Assembly: GCF_000472525.1 (NCBI RefSeq)
Contig: NZ_AWZT01000051.1
Coordinates: forward strand, 7,915 to 48,048
DNA: 40,134 nt
Source: Paraburkholderia dilworthii
GTDB taxonomy: Bacteria > Pseudomonadota > Gammaproteobacteria > Burkholderiales > Burkholderiaceae
Direction: 5' to 3'
The notes beneath the pieces were generated by a model, which was given only the letters and a program-made list of their open reading frames with translations, was not told where the DNA came from and made no database searches. Every line of letters begins with the position of its first letter. Positions within the stretch are counted from its first letter, which is position 1. Below, in pieces: positions 17,038 to 24,508 of this stretch. A program made the translations under genes and the position numbers.

Positions 17038-18894
17038 ATGCAACTTCGCTCGACCTCCGGAATCACCGCGCCGCGCATCGAGGAACTGATTGTCCGGCGC
17101 GACCTGTCTGCCGTATTCCAGCCGATCATCGACTTCGAGGACGGCGCGATTCTCGGCTACGAGGGCCTCATTCGCGGGCCCGCCGGCACATCGCTCGAAG
17201 CGCCGTTCGCGCTCTTTTCGCAAGCGCTCGCCGAAGGCTGCACGATCGAGCTCGAACAGGCCGCCGCGCGCGCCTGCATCGAAGCGTTCGCGCGGCTCGG
17301 CTACGACGGCAAGCTGTTCCTCAACTTCAGCGCGGGCGCGCTTCGGCGTCTCGCCGAGGCGCCCGGCGACACGCTTGCGCTGCTGCGGCATCGCGGCGTC
17401 GACCCGCAGCGCATCGTGGTCGAGTTGACGGAGCAAAGCACGATCCCCGACGTGGGCAGCTTCCTGCCGGTGATCGCCTCGTTGCGCACGGCGGGCGCGC
17501 AGTTCGCCCTCGACGATTACGGCACCGCGAACGCCAGCATGAATCTGTGGGTGCGGCTCCAACCGGATGTCGTGAAAATCGACCGCTTCTTCATTCACGG
17601 CATCGCCTGCGATCCGCTCAAGTTCGAAGCCGTCCGCGCGATGCAGCACTTTGCGAGCGCGAGCGGCGCGCGCCTCGTGGCAGAAGGCATCGAGAACGAG
17701 GCGGATCTGATCGTCGTGCGCGACATGGGAATCGGCTGCGGGCAAGGTTTTTTCTTCGGCCGTCCGCATGCGCAGCCGGCACGCAAAGTCACCGACGACG
17801 CTCGCGACGCGCTGCGCGCCGGCCACATCGCCGTGTTTCCAGAGGCAACGCGCACGCTCGGCGGCGCATCGCCATCTGGCGGCTTGGCATCCGAAAAGAT
17901 GCTCGTACACGCGCCCGCACTGCCGCGCCAGGCGACCAACAACGACGTGCTCGAACTCTTCAACCGTCTGCCCGATCTGCACGCGGTCGCCGTGGTCGAG
18001 CATGACGAGCCCGTGGCGCTCATCAATCGCCGCAGCTTCATGGACCGCTATGCGTTGCCGTATCACCGCGAGCTGTTCGGCAAGCGGCCGTGCCTGCTGT
18101 TCGCGAACGCGTCCCCGGTGGTGATCGAAAAATCGATGACCGTCGAGCAGATGGCCAAGCTCCTCGCAAGCGACGATCAGCGCTATCTCGCCGATGGCTT
18201 TGTCATCACCGAAAACGGCAAGTACGCGGGACTCGGCACCGGCGAAAACCTGGTGCGCGCGGTGACCGAAGTGCGCATCGAAGCGGCGCGCTACGCGAAC
18301 CCGCTCACCTTCCTGCCGGGCAACATTCCGATCAGTTCGCACATTGCGCGCCTCGTTGGCAATCACGCCGGTTTCTACGCGTGCTACGTGGACCTGAATC
18401 ACTTCAAGCCTTTCAACGATCAATACGGCTACTGGCAGGGCGACGAAGTGCTGAAGTTCGCCGCAGCCGTGCTCGCCGACGTCTGCGATCCGACGCGCGA
18501 CTTTCTTGGTCACGTCGGCGGCGACGACTTTCTGGTCCTCTTTCAGAGCGACGACTGGCGCGAACGCGTGCTGCGCGCGATCCGTGTGTTCAACGAAGGC
18601 GCACAACGCTTCTATGCGCCGGCTGACCGTCTCGCCGGAGGCATTCACGGTGAGGACCGTCGCGGCAATCCGACCTTCTTCGGTTTCGTGACGATGGCGA
18701 TTGGCTGCGTGCGCGTGGAGCCGGAGCCGGCCGACGGCGCGTCGCTCTACAACAGCGAGGAAATCGCCACGGTTGCAGCGCTGGCCAAACGGCGCGCGAA
18801 GCTGGAGGCAAGCGGATTCGTGCTGATCGATGCAGAAGATAGCGTGGCGTTGCTGCGCGGGCAGTCAGGAGCAGAGGCGATACCCGTCGACTGA
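17038..18894 (+). CDS. EAL-CBS-GGDEF c-di-GMP signalling protein with degenerate GGDDF
   Basis: This 618-residue cytoplasmic protein has the order EAL (about 12-250), a CBS pair (about 300-415) and GGDEF (about 420-600). The EAL phosphodiesterase domain looks complete: E42 in YEGL, N96, E129 in VELTE, D159-D160 in LDDYG, K180, E217 in AEGIEN and Q236 in GQGFF. The cyclase domain has GGDDF at 494-498 instead of GGDEF/GGEEF. It keeps DLNHFKPFND and the NPLTFLPGN lead-in, so it may bind GTP without making c-di-GMP. The net activity is probably c-di-GMP hydrolysis regulated by the CBS and GGDEF parts. No transmembrane segment is seen. No strong ribosome-binding site precedes the ATG. A terminator follows at 18935-18967. 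Confidence 0.88.
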   Translation: MQLRSTSGITAPRIEELIVRRDLSAVFQPIIDFEDGAILGYEGLIRGPAGTSLEAPFALFSQALAEGCTIELEQAAARACIEAFARLGYDGKLFLNFSAGALRRLAEAPGDTLALLRHRGVDPQRIVVELTEQSTIPDVGSFLPVIASLRTAGAQFALDDYGTANASMNLWVRLQPDVVKIDRFFIHGIACDPLKFEAVRAMQHFASASGARLVAEGIENEADLIVVRDMGIGCGQGFFFGRPHAQPARKVTDDARDALRAGHIAVFPEATRTLGGASPSGGLASEKMLVHAPALPRQATNNDVLELFNRLPDLHAVAVVEHDEPVALINRRSFMDRYALPYHRELFGKRPCLLFANASPVVIEKSMTVEQMAKLLASDDQRYLADGFVITENGKYAGLGTGENLVRAVTEVRIEAARYANPLTFLPGNIPISSHIARLVGNHAGFYACYVDLNHFKPFNDQYGYWQGDEVLKFAAAVLADVCDPTRDFLGHVGGDDFLVLFQSDDWRERVLRAIRVFNEGAQRFYAPADRLAGGIHGEDRRGNPTFFGFVTMAIGCVRVEPEPADGASLYNSEEIATVAALAKRRAKLEASGFVLIDAEDSVALLRGQSGAEAIPVD

Positions 18895-18934
18895 GCGAGC
18901 GGCCTCTTGCGCCTGAACGAAACCGAGCAGGCGG

Positions 18935-18967
18935 GGAGCGCCGACGGCAACGCGCTCCGGCTTTTTT
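18935..18967 (+). terminator. Rho-independent terminator after the EAL-CBS-GGDEF gene
   Basis: GGAGCGC (18935-18941) and GCGCTCC (18952-18958) form a perfect 7-bp stem with a 10-base loop, followed by GGC and TTTTTT (18962-18967). Confidence 0.75.
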
Positions 18968-19018
18968 GGCCGAGATGCAAAGTGCGCGCCGCCATGCTGC
19001 AAACGTACTCGAAGCGCG

Positions 19019-19045
19019 TGTGTTTAGCAGATTTTACTAAACACA
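19019..19045. promoter_or_regulatory. Perfect 9-bp inverted repeat upstream of the LacI-led sugar operon
   Basis: TGTGTTTAG (19019-19027) and CTAAACACA (19037-19045) are exact inverted repeats separated by 9 bases. The site lies about 140 bases before the LacI start codon and upstream of a likely -10 sequence, TATACAAT (19127-19134). Two direct TACGGGT copies follow near 19069 and 19083. It looks like a dimer-binding operator. The wide spacer is unusual for a LacI-family site, so a different regulator could bind. Confidence 0.55.
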
Positions 19046-19183
19046 TAAATCTCGAAAAAAGCCGTATCTACGGGTATTTACGGGTGCCATCAATCTCGCT
19101 TATCGGCTGTTTTGCAGCGGTTTTACTATACAATCGCCCGGACCCAAACACGTGCGGCCGCCTTGTCACGGCCGCTTGCTTCG

Positions 19184-20170
19184 ATGGCGACAACAATCCG
19201 CGACGTCGCGCTAGCGGCCAGCGTGTCGATCGGCACGGTCTCACGCGCACTGAAAAATCAGCCAGGGCTTTCCGAGGCCACTCGGCTGCGCGTGGTCGAA
19301 GCCGCGCGCAAGCTCGGCTATGACGCCGCCCAACTGCGTCCGCGCATCCGCCGTCTGACGTTCCTGCTGCACCGCCAGCACAACAACTTCGCCGTGAGCC
19401 CGTTCTTCTCGCACGTGCTTCATGGCGTGGAAGACGCGTGCCGCGAGCGCGGCATCGTGCCGTCGGTGCTGACCGCCGGTCCGACCGAAGACGTGATTCA
19501 ACAGATGCGTCTGCACGCCCCAGACGCCGTCGCGATTGCGGGCTTCGTCGAACCGGAGACGCTTGCCACGCTCGTCGCCATGCAGCGCCCGCTCGTGCTG
19601 ATCGATTTGTGGGCGCCTGGTCTTCGCTCCGTGAATCTGGACAACGCCGCCGGCGCCGCGCTTGCGATGCAGCATCTGTTCGAACTGGGGCGCAAGCGCG
19701 TCGCGTTCATCGGCGGATCGCTCGCGCACTTCAGCATCGCGCAGCGCGCGCTCGGTTACCGGCGCGCGTTTTTTGAAGCGGGGCTGCTGTTCGACCCGTC
19801 GCTCGAAGTAACGATCGACGCCGGACTCGATCCGGACAGCGGCGCCGCCCGAGCGATGCAGCAACTGCTCGATGCGCCGGGCTCACGCCCCGACGCCGTG
19901 TTCGCCTACAACGACGCCGCCGCGCTCGCGGCGCAGCGCGCCTGCTTCGCGCGCGGCGTGCGCGTGCCCGAGGACATCGCCATCATCGGCTTCGACGACA
20001 TTCCCGCCGCCGCTCACGCCACGCCGCCGCTGTCCACCATTGCGGTCGACAAGGAAGCGCTCGGCCGCCGCGGCGTCGAATTGCTGCTGGAAGACGCGCC
20101 CGCCGAAACGGAAGTCCGCTTGCCCGTCCATCTCATTGCCCGTGCCAGTACTTTGGTGAAAACGCCATGA
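19184..20170 (+). CDS. LacI-family transcriptional regulator of the adjacent sugar genes
   Basis: The 328-residue product has the LacI helix-turn-helix at the very N-terminus (TIRDVALAASVSIGTVSRAL) with the hinge-helix region LRVVEAARKLGYD. A periplasmic-binding-protein-like effector domain follows, with FAYNDAAALAAQRACFARG and IIGFDDIP. The ATG at 19184 puts the DNA-binding motif at residues 3-25, as is usual; an upstream in-frame start at 19112 adds non-family residues. Its stop overlaps the start of the AGE-family gene (ATGA), so the regulator is translated with the enzymes it probably represses. The inducer is likely a sugar or sugar phosphate of that pathway. Confidence 0.91.
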   Translation: MATTIRDVALAASVSIGTVSRALKNQPGLSEATRLRVVEAARKLGYDAAQLRPRIRRLTFLLHRQHNNFAVSPFFSHVLHGVEDACRERGIVPSVLTAGPTEDVIQQMRLHAPDAVAIAGFVEPETLATLVAMQRPLVLIDLWAPGLRSVNLDNAAGAALAMQHLFELGRKRVAFIGGSLAHFSIAQRALGYRRAFFEAGLLFDPSLEVTIDAGLDPDSGAARAMQQLLDAPGSRPDAVFAYNDAAALAAQRACFARGVRVPEDIAIIGFDDIPAAAHATPPLSTIAVDKEALGRRGVELLLEDAPAETEVRLPVHLIARASTLVKTP

Positions 20171-21450
20171 CGCTATCCGCTACGCCCCACTCCGCCAACG
20201 GCGCACCTGCCGTGCCGCCCGTCGCGAGTTTTCGCGGCCGCGAGTTTCTGCTCTCGCATATCGAAGACACGCTGCGCTTTTACGCGCCGAACCTGCTCGA
20301 TCCAAGCGGCGGCTTCTTCCATTTTTTCCGCGACGACGGCTCCGTCTACGACAAAACCACGCGGCACCTGGTGAGCAGTTGCCGCTACGTTTTCAACTAC
20401 GCAATGGCGTATCGCCAGTTCGGCGACCCGAAGCACCTGGAATACGCGCGCCACGGCTTGCGCTTTCTGCGCGACGCGCATTGGGACGCGCAGCACGAAG
20501 GCTACGACTGGGAGATCGAATGGCGCGACGGCAAAAAGCACACGCTCGACGCCACGCGCCACTGCTACGGCCTCGCGTTCGTGCTGCTCGCGTATTCGCA
20601 CGCGGCGATGGCCGGCATCGAAGAAGCGAAGCCGATGATCGGCGCGACCTTCGAGTTAATGGAGCATCGCTTCTGGGACGCCGCCGCCGGTCTCTATGCC
20701 GACGAAGCATCGCCCGAATGGCGCGTCAGCTCCTATCGCGGGCAGAACGCGAACATGCACGCCACCGAAGCCTTGCTCACCGCGCATGAAGCGACCGGCC
20801 ACCTCGTCTATCTGGATCGCGCCGAACGCGTCGCATCGAATATCACGCTACGTCAGGCGAAGCTGTCGCAAGGGCTCGTGTGGGAGCACTTTCACGCGGA
20901 CTGGTCGGTGGACTGGCACTACAACGAGGAAGACAGTTCGAATATTTTTCGTCCGTGGGGTTTCCAGCCGGGACATCAAACGGAATGGGCGAAGCTGCTG
21001 CTGATTCTCGAGCGCTATCGTCCATTGCCCTGGCTCTTGCCGCGCGCCATCGAACTGTTCGACGCCGCGATGACGCACGCGTGGGACGAAGACCACGGCG
21101 GCCTCTATTACGGCTTCGGCCCCGACGGCACCGTGTGCGATCACGACAAGTACTTCTGGGTGCAGGCCGAGACGTTCGCGACCGCCGCGCTGCTCGGCAA
21201 ACGCACCGGCAACGAACGTTTCTGGGACTGGTACGACGAGATCTGGCGCTATAGCTGGGCGCATTTCGTCGACCACAAATACGGCGCGTGGTATCGCATA
21301 CTCACCTGCGACAACCGCAAATACAGCGACGAAAAGAGTCCGGCCGGCAAGACCGACTATCACACGATGGGCGCGTGCTACGAGGTGCTGGCGCATGCGC
21401 TGGCCGACGGCGCGACCGTCGCGGCCGTCTCCACGGAGCACGCAAAATGA
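20167..21450 (+). CDS. AGE-family sugar isomerase/epimerase, probable mannose isomerase
   Basis: This 427-residue (alpha/alpha)6-barrel enzyme belongs to the N-acylglucosamine 2-epimerase (AGE) family. Recognisable segments are RHCYGLAFVLLAYSHA, FRPWGFQPGHQTEWAKLL with the conserved PGH-EW motif, KYFWVQAETFATAALL and the C-terminal YHTMGACYEVL. The two conserved histidines (in PGH and YHTMG) correspond to the general acid/base pair of the family. The PGH-EW form and the linked hexokinase-type gene favour a mannose-fructose isomerase (YihS-like) over an N-acetylmannosamine epimerase, but specificity needs an assay. It is translationally coupled to the LacI gene before it and the PfkB gene after it (both ATGA). 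Confidence 0.85.
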   Translation: MTLSATPHSANGAPAVPPVASFRGREFLLSHIEDTLRFYAPNLLDPSGGFFHFFRDDGSVYDKTTRHLVSSCRYVFNYAMAYRQFGDPKHLEYARHGLRFLRDAHWDAQHEGYDWEIEWRDGKKHTLDATRHCYGLAFVLLAYSHAAMAGIEEAKPMIGATFELMEHRFWDAAAGLYADEASPEWRVSSYRGQNANMHATEALLTAHEATGHLVYLDRAERVASNITLRQAKLSQGLVWEHFHADWSVDWHYNEEDSSNIFRPWGFQPGHQTEWAKLLLILERYRPLPWLLPRAIELFDAAMTHAWDEDHGGLYYGFGPDGTVCDHDKYFWVQAETFATAALLGKRTGNERFWDWYDEIWRYSWAHFVDHKYGAWYRILTCDNRKYSDEKSPAGKTDYHTMGACYEVLAHALADGATVAAVSTEHAK

Positions 21451-22364
21451 GTCCAATCAGCGCGACCAATGAACTGCCCGTCTTCGTTTCGGCGGGCGAT
21501 ATCCTCACCGACCTCGTGCGCACCGGCGCGTCGCAATGGCTGTCGCGCCCTGGCGGCGCCGGCTGGAACGTGGCGCGCTGCGTCGCACGGCTCGGCTTGC
21601 CGACTGCGTGCGCGGGCTCGCTCGGCGTCGACAATTTCTCCGATGAGCTGTGGGACGCGAGCGTTGCCGCAGGGCTCGACATGCGCTTCATGCAGCGCGT
21701 GGAGCGCCCGCCTTTGCTCGCGATCGTTCATCGCACGCATCCGCCTGCTTACTTTTTCATGGGCGAGAACGGTGCCGATCTCGCCTTCGATCCCGCGCGT
21801 CTGCCGTCGGGCTGGATGCAGCAGGTGATGTGGGCGCACTTCGGCTGTATCAGCCTCGTGCGGCAACCGCTCGGCGACACGCTCGCCGCGCTCGCTGCCG
21901 AGTTGCGTTCGCACGGCGTGAAGATCAGTTTCGATCCGAACTACCGGAACCTGATGGAGCACGGCTACGAACCCACGCTGCGCAAAATGGCCGCGCTCGC
22001 CGATCTGATCAAGGTATCCGACGAAGATCTGCGCCTCATCTTCAAGACCGAAGACGAAGCTCATGCGCTCGCCGAGTTGCGCGCGATGAACCCAGCCGCC
22101 ACCGTGCTCGTCACCCGCGGACCGGAGACGGCCCTGCTGATCGACGGCGCGATGACGGCCGAGGCGCGGCCGCCGCGCGTCGAAGTCGTGGATACGGTCG
22201 GCGCCGGTGACGCTTCCATCGGCGGCTTGCTGTTCAGCCTGATGACGGCTTCGCAGCGCGCGTGGCCCGAGCATCTGGCGTTCGCGCTGGCGGCAGGCGC
22301 GGCCGCATGCCGGCACGCGGGCGCGCATGCGCCGTCGCTCGATGAGGTCGTCGCGCTGCTGTAA
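21447..22364 (+). CDS. PfkB-family carbohydrate kinase, probable fructokinase
   Basis: This 305-residue ribokinase-fold kinase shows the N-terminal substrate loop RPGGAGWNVARCVARLG. The C-terminal signature DTVGAGDAS has the GAGD anion hole and catalytic Asp; the usual following Phe is replaced by Ser. In the operon it would phosphorylate the ketose made by the AGE-family isomerase, probably fructose to fructose-6-phosphate. That completes a mannose to fructose to fructose-6-phosphate route. 2-Keto-3-deoxygluconate kinase is a possible alternative within the family. No sugar transporter is present in the operon, so uptake must be encoded elsewhere. Confidence 0.86.
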   Translation: MSPISATNELPVFVSAGDILTDLVRTGASQWLSRPGGAGWNVARCVARLGLPTACAGSLGVDNFSDELWDASVAAGLDMRFMQRVERPPLLAIVHRTHPPAYFFMGENGADLAFDPARLPSGWMQQVMWAHFGCISLVRQPLGDTLAALAAELRSHGVKISFDPNYRNLMEHGYEPTLRKMAALADLIKVSDEDLRLIFKTEDEAHALAELRAMNPAATVLVTRGPETALLIDGAMTAEARPPRVEVVDTVGAGDASIGGLLFSLMTASQRAWPEHLAFALAAGAAACRHAGAHAPSLDEVVALL

Positions 22365-22496
22365 TGCTCCCGGTTTATCTTGTCCATTGCACCCGCACGC
22401 GTCGTGGCCAGGCGCGCTGCGCCGCGGGCTTCAGCCGAAGCGCCATCGGCGTGCTAGGATGAAAAAACCGTAACCTTTGGAACAAGGAGCGACGCG

Positions 22497-22727
22497 ATGG
22501 AGGACCTCACCTACACCAAAGGCATCTACACGGCCACTGCGTCGGTACGGGAACTCGGCCAGGATACCTGGCAAGGCGTGGTCACCCTCGCGCGCGACGA
22601 GGGCGAAGCCAGTCAGGACCAGGAAACCACGGTCTACGAAGTCGAAGCTACGTCGTCGACACCGGGAGAGGCGCTGGAAGAAGCAAAGGCGCTCGCCCAT
22701 CGCATACTCGGGGAAATCGAATTCTAG
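22497..22727 (+). CDS. Small protein of unknown function, copy A
   Basis: I do not recognise this 76-residue acidic protein, but it looks real. It has an AAGGAG ribosome-binding site before the ATG and a regular beta-beta-beta-alpha pattern. Its N-terminal strand GIYTATASVRELGQDTW and a helix at the end, PGEALEEAKALAHRILGEI, resemble the arrangement of the next gene's product. There is no signal peptide or membrane segment, so it is cytoplasmic. The helix at the end recalls small antitoxin-like or HicB-like folds, but no toxin gene is adjacent. Confidence 0.7.
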   Translation: MEDLTYTKGIYTATASVRELGQDTWQGVVTLARDEGEASQDQETTVYEVEATSSTPGEALEEAKALAHRILGEIEF

Positions 22728-22786
22728 GCAGACCGGCGCCGCGCGTCTCGCACCGCGCCGCCTGAATCCAATGGTCGGAGGCGATC

Positions 22787-23032
22787 ATGGTTGAACAGCT
22801 CTTCCTCTACGGCGTGTACTCGATTCACGTCCGCCCAATCGAACTCAGCGGCGCGCGCTGGGACGCGGAATACGAAATCCGGCATCGGGAGAAAGCGGTC
22901 AAGCCGTGGACGACCATCGGCGGCGACAACGGTTACGCCGACGAGGCGCAAGCCATCGCCGCCGCACATCAACAAGCCGTCGACGACATCGAACACGGCG
23001 CGGGCATTCCGAAGCCGCGCGCATTTCCGTAA
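22787..23032 (+). CDS. Small protein of unknown function, copy B
   Basis: This unrecognised 81-residue protein has a GGAGGCG ribosome-binding site before the ATG at 22787. It starts 60 bases after copy A and is probably co-transcribed with it. Residues 8-27 (YGVYSIHVRPIELSGARWDA) align with copy A's start in spacing of Gly-hydrophobic-Tyr, Glu-Leu and Trp. The C-terminal helix DEAQAIAAAHQQAVDDIE corresponds to copy A's last helix. The pair may be an old tandem duplication. No function can be given. Confidence 0.7.
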   Translation: MVEQLFLYGVYSIHVRPIELSGARWDAEYEIRHREKAVKPWTTIGGDNGYADEAQAIAAAHQQAVDDIEHGAGIPKPRAFP

Positions 23033-23282
23033 AGCAAAACCCACGCAGCTCGCGCCGGCGCGCAAACGGCAAACGCCCTTTACCGATTGACGAGACGGTA
23101 GCGCAGCGGGAATACGCGGTAGCACGAGAACGCCTGTCAGCGGCACTGTCACGCGCTGCTCACGGTCAAGCCGCGCAAGCGCGTCACCGCTTCGGGCTGA
23201 GCCTTCCGTCGCGCGCGAGGCGGCAATTCGCGAGGACCGCGGCGTGCTACGCTTTCGCCGTTTTCATTTCCATGAGCACGCG

Positions 23283-24245
23283 ATGGCCACCGAACCGACA
23301 GACCGCTTGCCCGGCATCGGCGACGCTGAAGCCAGCGCGAAAAAGAGCCGCTCGCGCGGCAGCCGTGAATTGCGTCTGGATGATCGCGTGGTGATCGCTC
23401 ACGGCATGCCGACGCGGTTATGGCAGGACCTCTATCACCGCGCGCTCGTCGTACGCTGGCCGATGTTTTTCGTCAGCCTCGCGGTGATTTTCCTGCTGCT
23501 CAACACAACCTTCGCCGCGCTTTATATGCTCGGCAACGCGCCCATTGCCAACCAGTACCCGCCAGGTTTCGGCGGCGCGTTTTTCTTCAGCGTCGAAACG
23601 CTGGCCACGGTCGGTTACGGCGACATGCATCCGCAAACGGTGTACGCGCACTGGATCGCGACACTCGAAATCTTCGTCGGCATGTCGAGCATTGCGTTGG
23701 CAACCGGGCTGATTTTCGCGCGCTTCTCGCGTCCGCACGCGAAGATCGTGTTCGCCCGCTATGCGATCGTCCGGCCGCTCGACGGTCACATGACGTTGAT
23801 GGTTCGCTCGGCCAACGGGCGCCAGAACGTCATCGCCGAAGCGCATGCACGGCTGCGCATTCTGCGCCGCGAAACCACCGCGGAAGGCTATACGCTGCGC
23901 AAGCTTTACGACCTCGCACTGGTGCGCGACCAGCACCCCGTGTTCAAACTCGGCTGGAGCATCATGCATGTAATCGATGAAGCGAGCCCGCTCTTCGGCG
24001 AAACCGCGGAAACGCTAAAGGCACGCGACGCGTCGCTGCTGCTCACGCTGGAAGGCGTCGACGAATCCACGTCGCAGACCATGCAGGCGCGGCACATGTG
24101 GACCTGTGACCAGATTTACTGGCAGCACCGTTTTGTCGACATCATGAGCGAACGGGACGGCGTGAGTCATATCGACTATTCGCATTTTCATGAAGTCGTG
24201 CCGCTCGACGAAGCGCCCGTCACAGCGACTGTGTCCAGCCTTTAA
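23283..24245 (+). CDS. Inward-rectifier-type potassium channel (KirBac1.1-like)
   Basis: This 320-residue inner-membrane K+ channel closely matches the KirBac1.1 family known from Burkholderia. It has a slide-helix region (GMPTRLWQDLYHRALVVRWP), an outer helix (about 60-82), and a pore helix with the selectivity filter TVGYG at 109-113. The filter is followed by DMHPQTVYAHWIATLEIFVG, and an inner helix spans about 123-148. The C-terminal half is the cytoplasmic immunoglobulin-like gating domain (MTLMVRSANGRQNVIAEA, FKLGWSIMHVIDEASPLFGE). The ATG at 23283 matches the family start; an in-frame start 13 codons earlier is less likely. It stands alone, with 250 bp upstream and 263 bp downstream. 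Confidence 0.94.
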   Translation: MATEPTDRLPGIGDAEASAKKSRSRGSRELRLDDRVVIAHGMPTRLWQDLYHRALVVRWPMFFVSLAVIFLLLNTTFAALYMLGNAPIANQYPPGFGGAFFFSVETLATVGYGDMHPQTVYAHWIATLEIFVGMSSIALATGLIFARFSRPHAKIVFARYAIVRPLDGHMTLMVRSANGRQNVIAEAHARLRILRRETTAEGYTLRKLYDLALVRDQHPVFKLGWSIMHVIDEASPLFGETAETLKARDASLLLTLEGVDESTSQTMQARHMWTCDQIYWQHRFVDIMSERDGVSHIDYSHFHEVVPLDEAPVTATVSSL

Positions 24246-24508
24246 TCACGCCAACCACGGACTGAGCCGTTACCCGCATCGCACCAGGGCATACCCGAAT
24301 CCGCTATGCGCGTGGCAGATCCATCTCAAAATTCGGCCAAAACGCGTCGCTCTTCGCGCTCATTCGCCGGCATGCCGACAAACTAGAAAAAATCCACTCT
24401 GATCGGCGCTAAAAAATAGAGTCTCTTTCGCTGCGGCACCTTGTGGTTGCGAGGACGCGCACCGAAGGCAAAACAGCAACCCTCACGCATGGGATTGGAG
24501 ACTCACCT

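Noticed and set aside
17023..18648. 541-codon open frame on the minus strand opposite the EAL-CBS-GGDEF gene
   Set aside because: It is a mirror of a well-supported gene, with His/Arg/Val bias and no recognisable motif.
21447..22364. PfkB kinase considered inactive because GAGD is followed by Ser-adjacent sequence (GAGDAS)
   Set aside because: The catalytic Asp and anion-hole glycines are intact. The changed residue lies after them and varies in the family.
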